Below are positions 35,982-45,054 of a stretch of 64,000 nucleotides of DNA, in pieces. The notes under the pieces were generated by a model. It was given only the letters and a program-made list of their open reading frames with translations, had not been told where the DNA came from and searched no databases. Each line of letters begins with the position of its first letter. Position 1 is the stretch's first letter. A program made the position numbers and the translations under genes. The DNA is taken from contig CP124756.1 of the NCBI GenBank assembly GCA_029972225.1, positions 310,001-374,000 on the forward strand, in the 5' to 3' direction. This DNA comes from Candidatus Thiothrix putei (lineage in GTDB: Bacteria; Pseudomonadota; Gammaproteobacteria; Thiotrichales; Thiotrichaceae).

Positions 35982-36478
35982 GCACCGTGAGGATGTGCGG
36001 CAGGCACTGATAACTTTACGGGAAACCGTGCGATTATCGCAGCAAGCCAGCCCGACCAAACTGGTGGATAATATTGCGGATTGGCGGGCAGAAATTGCCG
36101 GGCGAGCCGAAGCCGCAGCAGTCAGGTTACGTTGGCGGCAGGATGAGCGCTTGAATGCTTGCCAATTATGCCCACGCCGGATACTGCAAGTGTCGCAGAT
36201 ACTCCGTGAAGCAGTTAGCAACGCGCTGCGGCACGCCGAACCAGAGACGTTGGAGGTGGGTTTTGCTTTATCCAATAATAAGTTGCACCTGATCATTACC
36301 AATGACGGAAAAATATCCCCGCCTGAGCGTTGGCAAGCGGGGACTGGAGTAAACGGTATCCGGCATCGGGTCGCGGCGTTAGGCGGGGAAGTGGGTTTTT
36401 ATGGCAGTGATCCTCCCCAATCCAGAATCACGGTGCATATTGCTGTTCCCCTGCAAGTCTAATTTCCCCACTACATGA

Positions 36479-36955
36479 TTATTGACGCCAAGAATAACTC
36501 CTTAATATGCTATTTTGTGGAAGAGCACAGTGAATAACAATCGTATCAGTATTACTCGCTGTTGCAGCGGCTACAGAGGGAACGGTCAGTGAATATTCAC
36601 CTGTTCCGCCCCGTGCATAAAAAGTTTGTGATACGATGTTACGTGTACCATTAGCACTTTGACGGACTACCGTGCAAGGTACAAAAGCATTGCCGGATTT
36701 ATAGACATTAACCCTAAGCGAACTAGTAGCTAAATTGTCTAAATCCGCCACAACAGGGCAGACTAACATGGAACTATACGTAGTACTCTGGTTTTTCCAG
36801 CCATTCTTCTCTTCTACTAAAATATTGCCACTTGCAGCGTTATATGACTGGCATGTAATGCCGGGAGCCGTGACTTGACCGGCAAAAGCTGCTGGCACTA
36901 ATGTCATCAGAGTAAATACTCCTGCAACTTGATAAATACTAGTATTGAACTTCAT
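36479..36955 (-). CDS. Unrecognised secreted protein downstream of the metzincin
   Basis: 158 residues: signal peptide (ends VPAAFA|GQ), then a mature part with four cysteines (ITCQSY, LVCPVV, VPCTVV, IHCALP) that could form two disulfides, and Ser/Thr/Asn-rich strands. ATG 36955 follows TTGAGGAAAA. It lies 35 bases after the protease gene on the same strand, so it is co-transcribed and could be an inhibitor, partner or substrate; none of these is shown by the sequence. Confidence 0.65.
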   Translation of the reverse strand: MKFNTSIYQVAGVFTLMTLVPAAFAGQVTAPGITCQSYNAASGNILVEEKNGWKNQSTTYSSMLVCPVVADLDNLATSSLRVNVYKSGNAFVPCTVVRQSANGTRNIVSQTFYARGGTGEYSLTVPSVAAATASNTDTIVIHCALPQNSILRSYSWRQ

Positions 36956-36990
36956 GATATTTTCCTCAACAGTAAATGGGTGTGCTGGAT

Positions 36991-39225
36991 TTAATAAACT
37001 AATGATCCTTCTAATGATAAATGCACGGTGGCGGTATACCCTTCACTGGCAAATGAATCCACATTCAGCCTAAACCGTAACCCACTAACACCAGGATTCA
37101 AGTCGAATGTATGGGAGGAACCTGGTAAGCGCTCTGTACCACCTTGGGCAATCAGCATGGATTTGCCATTAACAACATGGTGTACCAGTACAGTGTCTTT
37201 GGATATACCCTGATCCCAACCGCTTTTAACCCGATATTCGATGCTATAATAATCTTGTTCACTGTGACCTAAGCGGATTTCCAGATAACCATTGGCTTCA
37301 GGTTTATTCAAAGCAGCAATATCCAATTTTACGGGTTCTCTGCCTTCAAGCTCACTCAAGGTAAAACGGCGAATTCTGTGTTGCGGAATAAATGCTTTAC
37401 GGAGTGGCGCATTCATTTCTGGGCCAGCCGCCCGCCCGTTAATAGGCTGATAACCAAAAGTAGCAACATCCATTGCACTCATAATATCCCAATGGTCATA
37501 ATATTCTCCGGGTTGGGAAGGCCAGTCAGGTTCATGAATTCTGCCAGTATCGTCAAAGGAATGTCCCCAACCAAACGTATGCCCAACCTCGTGACTCATA
37601 AACGTGAGATTGGAGGAGTCAGGGGTTAGCAGTACATACCCGTGATTGCCTGCATCCCCTTCGCCATTGACCAAGGTGACAATGCCGCTATAGCCATCTT
37701 TGGAACCCGTGTATGCTCTTGCGCAATAGTCCGCTCTTTCCCAGCGACTAGGCAGCCTTCTCCACGCTGCGTTAGTAATGGACATACGCTGCCATTCATC
37801 GACCAGTTTACTGTCATACAAATTCCACGCACCGTAGGAAATATCCCGCCAATAGTCGTTATTGGCATTATTCAGATTCCGGTAAAATTGGTTTGTTTCC
37901 GGTTCCGCATTAATGTCAGCAAACTTGCATTTCAGGAACAGCAAGGGTTTTTTCTGCATGGCAGTCCAGCCAGCATGGTTATTAGGAGAATGTTGGGTAT
38001 ACGCCCACCAGTAAGTCAGTTGCAGTGCATTATTGTCCCAACGCGCATCGCTGCGGGCAAACATATTACTGTCCAGCAAATACACCATGGCATCATCGCG
38101 ATTCACCGCCCCGGTTTCCCCATTGTGGTCGTGCATGTGACCCCAAAACAACAGGGATCGCCTATCCTGATTGATTTGCCCCGTCGCAACATTTTCCATA
38201 GCGGGTAAGCTGCCGTTAGCATATTCGATCTTAAAAAAGCGCGTTGCGCCCGTGTCCTTGTTGTGCATGACCAGATCATCGGTCGTGTTATTATCAATGC
38301 GGGCGACTGTCACCTGCTCATTGCTGCCCACGATTTGATTGGTGGTGAATGCCCACCAGAAGGTATTGCGCCCATTATGGTAGGTGGAGCCGTACAATAA
38401 TACCTGGCCTTGTGGGTTGATAATTACAAGGTCATCCCTGCCATTGCCGTCTACATCAGCCGCGCGGATTTGCAGATTATTCCGTGCTAATCCCTGAAGA
38501 TTGCCTTCGTCAAAGTTTTCCATTAGCCGGAAAAAATGATCTTCTTTAAGGGAGTACAGGCGAAATTTTCCTCCAGAACGTGGATAAACCAGAATATCGT
38601 CACGTCCGTCACCGTCAAAATCACCGACAATGCTGTCTTCACCATCCGCGATGAAATTGGATTGGGTAAACCACCACCATAACTCCTTATTATCCGTGCT
38701 AGTGCCATAACAAACCAATTCATTTGCGGTGGTGATTGCGCAAACCTGATCGTAATTATCGCGGTGAAAATCTCCTGTTATTACCCGCTTGATAGGATTC
38801 CTGAGATAAGTGTGCATTAAACCAGTCTTATTAAAATCCGTTTTACTGACAAAAATTTTGTTGTCGGCATACTGGATAAAATCACTTTTTCCATCCCTGT
38901 TAATCTCAGCCAGTGAAATATTTTGCGGGATACTTAATTGGCTATTACTGCCCCGCGAATAATAATTTCCTGCTGCTATAGGACGGGAGGCTGTTATGTC
39001 TTTATTGACGTTATTGGCATCACCCGGAATTTTTCCGGCGCACTCTTTTTGGCTGCAAGGTGGTGATTGATTAATTCCTTCTATTTGTGCGGCAACAGGT
39101 ATTTTTGTCGTTGGCACAACCGCATTATGAGCAATCGTAATCCCACTGCCTATGCTAAGGCCGGGAATTATACTGATCGATAAGGTCAATAGATTGATAG
39201 ACCATTTGTTCATGGTATATTTCAT
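36991..39225 (-). CDS. Secreted metzincin-type metalloprotease with FG-GAP/VCBS repeats
   Basis: 744 residues. Signal peptide (LLTLSISIIPGLSIGS), then an N-terminal propeller-like region with Asp-rich calcium loops of the FG-GAP type: EINRDGKSDFIQYADN, DFDGDGRDDILVYP, DVDGNGRDDLVIINP, RIDNNTTDDLVMHN. The C-terminal half carries the zinc site HEVGHTFGWGH (first His is residue 545; HExxHxxGxxH of metzincins) with a likely Met-turn DIMSAMD about 40 residues later. The C-terminal ~120 residues look like a beta domain. Probably an extracellular protease. ATG 39225 follows AAGGAAG. Subfamily within metzincins not assigned. Confidence 0.78.
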   Translation of the reverse strand: MKYTMNKWSINLLTLSISIIPGLSIGSGITIAHNAVVPTTKIPVAAQIEGINQSPPCSQKECAGKIPGDANNVNKDITASRPIAAGNYYSRGSNSQLSIPQNISLAEINRDGKSDFIQYADNKIFVSKTDFNKTGLMHTYLRNPIKRVITGDFHRDNYDQVCAITTANELVCYGTSTDNKELWWWFTQSNFIADGEDSIVGDFDGDGRDDILVYPRSGGKFRLYSLKEDHFFRLMENFDEGNLQGLARNNLQIRAADVDGNGRDDLVIINPQGQVLLYGSTYHNGRNTFWWAFTTNQIVGSNEQVTVARIDNNTTDDLVMHNKDTGATRFFKIEYANGSLPAMENVATGQINQDRRSLLFWGHMHDHNGETGAVNRDDAMVYLLDSNMFARSDARWDNNALQLTYWWAYTQHSPNNHAGWTAMQKKPLLFLKCKFADINAEPETNQFYRNLNNANNDYWRDISYGAWNLYDSKLVDEWQRMSITNAAWRRLPSRWERADYCARAYTGSKDGYSGIVTLVNGEGDAGNHGYVLLTPDSSNLTFMSHEVGHTFGWGHSFDDTGRIHEPDWPSQPGEYYDHWDIMSAMDVATFGYQPINGRAAGPEMNAPLRKAFIPQHRIRRFTLSELEGREPVKLDIAALNKPEANGYLEIRLGHSEQDYYSIEYRVKSGWDQGISKDTVLVHHVVNGKSMLIAQGGTERLPGSSHTFDLNPGVSGLRFRLNVDSFASEGYTATVHLSLEGSLVY

Positions 39226-39472
39226 GGTGTTACTTCCTTGTCACTGTTACAAACACAAATGAATACAGGAAATATTTTTGCCGCTGTCCGATTGGCTACA
39301 GTTAACTGGCTATATAGCTGGTACTTCAATCACCAATTTTTAGCTTGTTTATTGTTCTGAATTCTGTCCTAATAATTTCACTCTAGCACTTAAGCCTATT
39401 CTTCACACCTCCCCAACTGACTACATCCAGACGGATACATTCACACCGATTAATTACCCAATATTTAGGCAT

Positions 39473-39503
39473 AAAAAACCGGCTTGAACAAATCAAAGCC
39501 GGT
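39473..39503 (-). terminator. Terminator-like hairpin with no matching gene
   Basis: ACCGGCTT / AAGCCGGT with a ten-base loop and TTTTTT on the minus strand only. No minus-strand gene is visible between here and 40201, and the protease gene starts 250 bases further along. It may insulate the protease promoter from antisense transcripts. The rest of the 39226-39685 gap holds the palindrome described next and leader sequence. Confidence 0.5.
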
Positions 39504-39590
39504 GAATAACGTGCCAGTTGTCGTGGTCAGTTGAGGGGGGCAACAGGCACGCTAATACTTTAACCCCATGCTACTGTTTCTTGCATCATC

Positions 39591-39610
39591 CATTTGGATG
39601 GATCCAAATG
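39591..39610. promoter_or_regulatory. Operator-like palindrome upstream of the sulfur-globule-like gene
   Basis: CATTTGGATGGATCCAAATG: perfect 9-base arms around a two-base centre, ~75 bases before the start codon. The symmetry is exact; the regulator is unknown. Confidence 0.45.
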
Positions 39611-39685
39611 AGCAAATTTCTATTGTATTAGCAAATGCTTATGAATGGGTATAAACTGGTGAAACCACTAGAAGGAGACATGATC

Positions 39686-40201
39686 ATGAGCACACGTATA
39701 ATGATTTTCACTGCCTTGACCCTGTTGGCAGGCAATGCATCGGCTGATTTTTTCGACGGTTTCGATATGGGCAATTTCTTCGGCAACAACCGCCAGGAAC
39801 AATCCCAGCAAGCTAATGCTGTCGGGCAAACCTATGGCAATGGCAACGGCAATGCCGATGGGCGTTCGCGTGGGCGTGGTGAGGCTGACATTAATATGGA
39901 TTTCGACCTGAATTTCCGTGCCAAGGCCAATAGCCTGTTCGATGCCAATAGCAAAGCGCAGAGCCGTGGTGATGTGGCACAATACCGGGATGGGCAATTC
40001 AACGCTTACGGCGCGGGCTACAACAATACGTATAGCAACGTCAACACCAGCGCATACAGCTACCCGTATACTTATCCGTACAGCTATTACCCGTATTACA
40101 TGCCTTATGCGCAGCAGCCGACGGTGCAAGCGTACCCTACTTATTATCCACAGCCGTATTACCCGCAAGCACAAGGCTACTACCTGCCGCCAGCCCAATA
40201 G
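39686..40201 (+). CDS. Tyr-rich secreted protein, sulfur globule protein-like
   Basis: 171 residues from the ATG at 39686 (AAGGAG 8 bases upstream; ATG 39680 is too close). Signal peptide (IMIFTALTLLAGNASA), mature start DFFDGFDMGNFFGNN, a polar Gln/Asn/Gly/Arg-rich middle and a C-terminal ~65 residues dominated by Tyr, Pro, Ala and Gln (SYPYTYPYSYYPYYMPYA, YPTYYPQPYYPQAQGYY). Signal peptide plus Tyr/Gly/Asn/Pro-rich repeats is the signature of sulfur globule envelope proteins (SgpA-C) of purple sulfur bacteria and Thiothrix relatives. The match is by composition and layout, so the call is tentative. Confidence 0.5.
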   Translation: MSTRIMIFTALTLLAGNASADFFDGFDMGNFFGNNRQEQSQQANAVGQTYGNGNGNADGRSRGRGEADINMDFDLNFRAKANSLFDANSKAQSRGDVAQYRDGQFNAYGAGYNNTYSNVNTSAYSYPYTYPYSYYPYYMPYAQQPTVQAYPTYYPQPYYPQAQGYYLPPAQ

Positions 40202-40247
40202 GCTATAGTCAGGGGCACTATAAAAAGGCTACAGAAAGGACTAATCC

Positions 40248-42245
40248 ATGCCGATATTGCGCCCACTGGCTTGGCTATTCGCCTTATTGCTGCTGATCCT
40301 GGCAGCAGTTGCGGTGTTCGCACTGACATTTGATGCCAATCGTTATAAGCCTGAAATAACGGCACTGGTTAAGGAACAGACCGGTCGTACCCTGGATATT
40401 GGCGGTGATATTCATCTGTCCTTTTACCCGGATATTGCCCTGCAATTGGGGCAAGTGACGGTTGGCAATGCCAAAGGGTTTAATCATGAGCCTTTTGCCG
40501 AAGCACAAAATGCACGGGTAACGGTGCAATTTTTGCCGTTGTTAGAACAGCAACTTAAAATCAATGAAGTTCACTTACAGGGTTTGAAGCTCAACCTGCA
40601 TCGCAACAAAAATGGTAAAACCAATTGGCAGGATCTATTGCCGGAAAACTCCCCACAAGCGAATGCTAATGCCGGAGAAGCCATGGCTGGTTTGCTGGGC
40701 GGTATGGTGGTTACCGGGGTGAGTGTGGAGGATTCGCAAGTGAGTTGGCAGGATGACCAGCAAGGTAAAGCCCTGAAGCTTGCGCCGCTCAACCTGAAAA
40801 CGGGTGTCTTTCACCCCGGCAAGCCGGTTGACATCCGTTTAGATACCCACCTGATGCAAAGTCAACCTGCATTGGATATGCAGCTAACACTCGCTACCAC
40901 GGCGCAACTGGCTGATAATCAAGATGACTTTTCCCTGTCTAAGTTGAGTTTGCAGGTTAAGCTACCGGAGCGTTTGGACGCCAGTATCAGCGGCAATCTG
41001 CAAGGCAATCTGAGTAAGGAACGTGCGGCTGTGCCGGACTTACTGGCAACGATCCGGTTTGCCAGTGCAGCTACCGGCGTGGATGCTACCTTGAGCGGCG
41101 ATACGCGGCTTGATTTGGCGAAACAGCAATTGAATATGACGGCGTTGCAATGGCGTGCTGATGTCAAAGCCTCTCAGCTTCCCGGCGGGCAATTGCAACA
41201 ACAATCCAGCGGCAAGTTGAGCCTCAATCTGGCGAGTGGCAAAGGCTTACTCGATTTGTCAGAAACGCAGATCAAAGGTGCAGACCATCAACTGGATGGC
41301 AGTGTGCAAGTGCATGACCCTTTGTCACCTAAGCGGGTGGTTGAGGGTAAATTTAAGGCTAAGCAGATTAGTTACCCCCCTTTCTCGTTGCAAGAGGCGA
41401 CGCTAGGTGTCCAGTTTGAAAACGGGCAAGTGACACTCACGCCCAGTGGCACTTTGTTCAACGGGGCGTATCAAGGGGCAATCACCATCGACACCCTGCA
41501 AAGTCCGGCAAAACTGCATAGCGAACACAAAGTGCAAAAGCTGCGTACTGAAGAGTTGCTGTTCGCTTTGACGGATGACCGTCTGGTCACGGGGGCGCTG
41601 GACATGACCGCAACACTGGATTCGGTTGTGGGTGATGCGGCGGTATTCAAGCAAAACCTCAATGGTCGGCTGGATCTCAACTTGAATGATGGCACGATCC
41701 GTGATGCGAATTTCGCACAAAAAACCCGTGAAGTGGTGAAGCTGTTTGAGAAAGAGCGCGTCAACGAGTTGGGCGAAAAAGAAGTGGCTTTCACCAAGCT
41801 GGAAGGGCAGTGGCAGGTGGAGCAAGGTGTTTTCCGTACTGCTGAAAACCTGATGGTAGCACCCCATTTTCAGGTTAAGGGAAATGGTGATGTGAATATC
41901 GTCAACGAATCACTCGATTTCAAACTGCGCATCAGCGAAAAACCCAAGCCGGATAAACCAGAAGGGTTGTTCGCTCCCTTACACATTCATGGCCCCTGGA
42001 AACAGCTTAGTTATGAGGTGGAGTTAGACGTATTACTCAAAGCCCTTGCGAAACGTGAACTGGATAAGGAAACGACCAAGTTGCAGGAACGTTTCGAGAC
42101 CGAAAAGCAGCAACAAGTGGATGTGCTCCAGCAAAAGCGTGATGACGTTAAACAGCGTTTGCAACAGGAATTACAAGGTGAGGCAGATAAATTAGAGAAA
42201 CGTTTGCAGGATGAGTTGAAAGATAAGTTCAAGGGTTTGTTTTGA
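40248..42245 (+). CDS. AsmA family protein
   Basis: 665 residues: N-terminal membrane segment (LAWLFALLLLILAAVAVFAL), an AsmA N-terminal region (YKPEITALVKEQTGRTLDIG, LGQVTVGNAKGF), a long beta-rich middle, and the conserved AsmA C-terminal part (VKGNGDVNIVNESLDFKLRI). AsmA-like proteins are bridges for phospholipid transport in the envelope. The last ~75 residues form a Lys/Glu/Gln-rich coiled coil, longer than in E. coli AsmA. It follows the sulfur-globule-like gene by 46 bases. Confidence 0.88.
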   Translation: MPILRPLAWLFALLLLILAAVAVFALTFDANRYKPEITALVKEQTGRTLDIGGDIHLSFYPDIALQLGQVTVGNAKGFNHEPFAEAQNARVTVQFLPLLEQQLKINEVHLQGLKLNLHRNKNGKTNWQDLLPENSPQANANAGEAMAGLLGGMVVTGVSVEDSQVSWQDDQQGKALKLAPLNLKTGVFHPGKPVDIRLDTHLMQSQPALDMQLTLATTAQLADNQDDFSLSKLSLQVKLPERLDASISGNLQGNLSKERAAVPDLLATIRFASAATGVDATLSGDTRLDLAKQQLNMTALQWRADVKASQLPGGQLQQQSSGKLSLNLASGKGLLDLSETQIKGADHQLDGSVQVHDPLSPKRVVEGKFKAKQISYPPFSLQEATLGVQFENGQVTLTPSGTLFNGAYQGAITIDTLQSPAKLHSEHKVQKLRTEELLFALTDDRLVTGALDMTATLDSVVGDAAVFKQNLNGRLDLNLNDGTIRDANFAQKTREVVKLFEKERVNELGEKEVAFTKLEGQWQVEQGVFRTAENLMVAPHFQVKGNGDVNIVNESLDFKLRISEKPKPDKPEGLFAPLHIHGPWKQLSYEVELDVLLKALAKRELDKETTKLQERFETEKQQQVDVLQQKRDDVKQRLQQELQGEADKLEKRLQDELKDKFKGLF

Positions 42246-42339
42246 GCCAACCCTAGGATATGCCATGCTACTTGTCAGACGTGTTTATCCGCTTTAACGT
42301 TGCTGACATAATTCATTACCCAGTAGGACGACAATAACA

Positions 42340-42888
42340 ATGAGCGATGCCAGCCAACTCTACGCTGATTTGATTACCAGTATTGGTGAAGACATTACCC
42401 GTGACGGTTTACTCAAAACCCCGGAACGGGCGGCGAAAGCCTTCAGTTTTTTGACCCAAGGCTACCAACAATCCTTAGACGTTATCGTCAATGAGGCCGT
42501 ATTTGACTCCAGCAATGATGAAATGGTGGTGGTGAAAGACATCGAATTCTATTCCTTGTGCGAACATCACATGCTGCCATTTGTGGGCAAGGCACACGTC
42601 GCTTATTTGCCCAAGGGAAAAGTGTTGGGCTTGTCTAAAATTGCCCGCATTACCGATATGTACGCACGCCGTTTGCAGATTCAGGAAAACATGACCAAGC
42701 AAATTGCCGACGCGATTCAGCAAGTGACAGGAGCAGCAGGCGTGGGCGTAGTGTTGGAAGCCCAGCATTTTTGCATGATGATGCGCGGGGTACAAAAGCA
42801 GCATTCATCCACGGTGACGTCGATGATGCTGGGGGAGTTCCGTGATAACAGCCGCACGCGGCAGGAATTCCTGCATTTGATCAAATGA
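42340..42888 (+). CDS. folE: GTP cyclohydrolase I
   Basis: 182 residues, typical for the enzyme. Zinc ligands lie in [10 protein letters not shown] and in [32 protein letters not shown] and EMTKQIAD-type helices complete the active site. It makes dihydroneopterin triphosphate for folate and queuosine precursors. ATG 42340 follows AGGACGA. Confidence 0.97.
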   Translation: MSDASQLYADLITSIGEDITRDGLLKTPERAAKAFSFLTQGYQQSLDVIVNEAVFDSSNDEMVVVKDIEFYSLCEHHMLPFVGKAHVAYLPKGKVLGLSKIARITDMYARRLQIQENMTKQIADAIQQVTGAAGVGVVLEAQHFCMMMRGVQKQHSSTVTSMMLGEFRDNSRTRQEFLHLIK

Positions 42889-42892
42889 GGTT

Positions 42893-43060
42893 TTAATCGC
42901 CGCTGACGACATCAACGACAGCGCCGCCGACTTGGAAAGGGACTTTCGCCACCCCAATCGCCGTGCCAGCGACTACGCCCACGGCAGTGCTCGCCATTTG
43001 TACGGCACAGCCTTGCAATAACACGCTGCTGAGTAATACGGTCAGTAATGTTTTTTTCAT
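42893..43060 (-). CDS. Small 55-residue lipoprotein
   Basis: Translated by hand: MKKTLLTVLLSSVLLQGC is a full lipoprotein signal with Cys18 in LLQGC, followed by AVQMASTAVGVVAGTAIGVA and a C terminus VGGAVVDVVSGD. AAAGGG lies 6 bases before the ATG. It resembles the short, Ala/Val/Gly-rich lipoproteins found in many gammaproteobacteria, which have no known function. It sits downstream of typA on the same strand, past typA's terminator, and ends 4 bases before the convergent folE stop. Confidence 0.7.
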   Translation of the reverse strand: MKKTLLTVLLSSVLLQGCAVQMASTAVGVVAGTAIGVAKVPFQVGGAVVDVVSGD

Positions 43061-43090
43061 GATGAAGCCCTTTCTATCAAGATTAAATGG

Positions 43091-43119
43091 AAAAAAGGGG
43101 TCTTGTTGACCCCTTTTCT
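43091..43119 (-). terminator. Terminator of typA
   Basis: A 10-bp perfect stem AAAAGGGGTC / GACCCCTTTT with loop TTGTT, and T-run on the minus strand, 12 bases after the typA stop. Confidence 0.88.
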
Positions 43120-43128
43120 CTGTTTGGC

Positions 43129-44985
43129 TTACGCCTCTTTCTTCGGTGCGGCACGCTTGCGTTCATGCTCAATCAGGAAACGCTTACGAATACGGATGCT
43201 TTTCGGCGTGATTTCAACCAATTCATCGTCGTCGATGAATTCCATCGCCTGTTCCAATGTCATGCGGATAGGCGGAACCAAGATCAGGTTTTCATCCGTA
43301 CCGGAAGCACGAATATTGGTCAACTGCTTGGCTTTCAGCGGGTTAACCACCAAGTCGTTGTCGCGGCTGTGAATGCCGATGACTTGACCTTCGTATACCT
43401 CTTCGGTGTGACCGACGAATAACTTGCCGCGATCTTGCAGGCTGAACAAAGCATAAGCCAAGGCTTTGCCTGTGCCGTTAGAAATCAATACGCCGTTGTG
43501 ACGGTTGCCAATCGCACCCGCTTTGTACGGTGCATAGTTATCAAATACGTGATAAATCAAGCCAGTACCGGAGGTCATGGTCATAAAGTCGGTTTGGAAA
43601 CCGATCAAACCGCGAGCAGGCATCCGGTATTCCAAACGCACCCGACCTTTACCATCAGGAGCCATGTCTTTCAGTTCCGCACGGCGTTCGCCCAGTGCTT
43701 CCATGACTTTGCCTTGGCTGGACTCTTCGATGTCAACGGTCACGTTTTCAAACGGTTCCATTTTCACACCGTCGATTTCACGGATGATAACTTCAGGGCG
43801 GGAAACCGCGAGTTCATAACCTTCACGGCGCATGTTTTCGATCAGGATGCCCAAGTGCAGTTCACCACGACCGGAAACTTTGAATTTCTCAGGGTCATCG
43901 GTGTCTTCGACGCGCAACGCGACGTTATGCAGCAATTCTTGCTTCAAACGCTCGTTCAAGCGGCGTGAAGACGTGCCGGTTTTAACTTCTTTGCCCGCAA
44001 ACGGTGAGGTGTTGACTTGGAAGGTCATGGTGACGGTCGGTTCGTCAATGGTCAGCGGCGGCAATGCAACCACGTTGTCGGGGTCGCACACGGTATCGGA
44101 AATGTGCAGCTCATCCATACCGGAGAACGCGATAATGTCGCCCGCTTGCGCTTCGTTGACTTCGACGCGATCCAAGCCGTTGAAGCCGAGGATTTTCAGC
44201 ACACGACCGTTACGGATTTTGCCTTCGGTATCAATGACTTTAACTTGGGTATTGGTTTTAACGCGACCTTGCTTGATACGCCCAATCCCGATAATGCCGA
44301 GGTAGGAGTTGTAGTCCAATTGGCTGATTTGCAACTGGAACGGCGCATCCGGGTCAACGTCTGGCGCGGCAACGCTGTCGATAATGGTCTGGAACAACGG
44401 GGTCATATCGCCGCCGCTAACCGTTTCTTCCAAGCCCGCATAGCCGTTGATGGCAGAAGCGTAAACCACTGGAAAATCGAGCTGCTCGTCAGTCGCGCCA
44501 AGGTTGTCGAACAGTTCAAACACCTGATCCATCACGCGATGCGGGTTTGCACCGGGGCGGTCGATTTTGTTAACGACCAGAATCGGCTTCAAACCGTGGG
44601 AAAACGCTTTTTGGGTAACGAAACGGGTTTGTGGCATTGGGCCATCTACCGCGTCAACCAGCAATAACACGGAGTCAACCATCGACAGTACACGTTCAAC
44701 TTCGCCGCCGAAGTCCGCGTGTCCTGGGGTATCGACGATATTGATGCGGTATTCGATACCATCGGCTGGGTTAGTCCAGCGCAGGGCGGTGTTTTTCGCC
44801 AAAATGGTAATGCCGCGCTCTTTCTCCAGCGCGTTAGAGTCCATCATCCGTTCGGAGACTTCGGCGCGTTCGCCTAAAGTGCCGGATTGTTGTAACAGTT
44901 TGTCAACTAAGGTGGTTTTCCCGTGGTCAACGTGGGCGATGATGGCGATATTTCGCAGATTCTGGATCACAGCTAAGGTACTCAA
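43129..44985 (-). CDS. typA: Translational GTPase TypA/BipA
   Basis: 618 residues. The G motifs are complete: AHVDHGKT (17-24), [30 protein letters not shown]. The EF-G-like domains follow ([20 protein letters not shown]) and the TypA-specific C-terminal domain ([19 protein letters not shown]). It is a ribosome-binding GTPase for stress and 50S assembly. A terminator follows. Confidence 0.97.
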   Translation of the reverse strand: MSTLAVIQNLRNIAIIAHVDHGKTTLVDKLLQQSGTLGERAEVSERMMDSNALEKERGITILAKNTALRWTNPADGIEYRINIVDTPGHADFGGEVERVLSMVDSVLLLVDAVDGPMPQTRFVTQKAFSHGLKPILVVNKIDRPGANPHRVMDQVFELFDNLGATDEQLDFPVVYASAINGYAGLEETVSGGDMTPLFQTIIDSVAAPDVDPDAPFQLQISQLDYNSYLGIIGIGRIKQGRVKTNTQVKVIDTEGKIRNGRVLKILGFNGLDRVEVNEAQAGDIIAFSGMDELHISDTVCDPDNVVALPPLTIDEPTVTMTFQVNTSPFAGKEVKTGTSSRRLNERLKQELLHNVALRVEDTDDPEKFKVSGRGELHLGILIENMRREGYELAVSRPEVIIREIDGVKMEPFENVTVDIEESSQGKVMEALGERRAELKDMAPDGKGRVRLEYRMPARGLIGFQTDFMTMTSGTGLIYHVFDNYAPYKAGAIGNRHNGVLISNGTGKALAYALFSLQDRGKLFVGHTEEVYEGQVIGIHSRDNDLVVNPLKAKQLTNIRASGTDENLILVPPIRMTLEQAMEFIDDDELVEITPKSIRIRKRFLIEHERKRAAPKKEA

Positions 44986-45054
44986 TAGTATTCATGGAAA
45001 GGCGCGATTATACTGGGAATATAGTAATTTTCTAATGAATTTACGTGACAATAC

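Larger units (their letters stand above)
34080..36462 (+). pseudogene. ComP/NreB-like sensor histidine kinase interrupted by a 208-bp tandem duplication
   Basis: TTG start at 34080 with GAGG 8 bases upstream. The first frame (to 35783) encodes an N-terminal membrane segment, a periplasmic PDZ-like stretch (NSPASGKLAAGETLLGLQVD), about eight membrane segments and the HisKA_3 phospho-acceptor box (IMHDLHDSVGAKLL, His547), then stops at PDATDR. The second frame, open from within the duplicated copy to 36462, repeats the H-box and adds the HATPase domain (REAVSNALRHA, GTGVNGIRHRVAALGG). Bases 35566-35773 and 35774-35981 are identical; 208 is not divisible by 3, hence the frameshift. Removing one copy restores a single 724-residue kinase. 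Confidence 0.9.

Noticed and set aside
35767..36462. The second kinase frame as an independent gene
   Set aside because: It has no start signal and exists only because of the 208-bp duplication; with one copy removed it joins the upstream frame.
39668..40198. A 176-codon minus-strand ORF opposite the sulfur-globule-like gene
   Set aside because: It arises from the repetitive Tyr/Pro codons of the sense gene; the sense frame has signal peptide and ribosome site.
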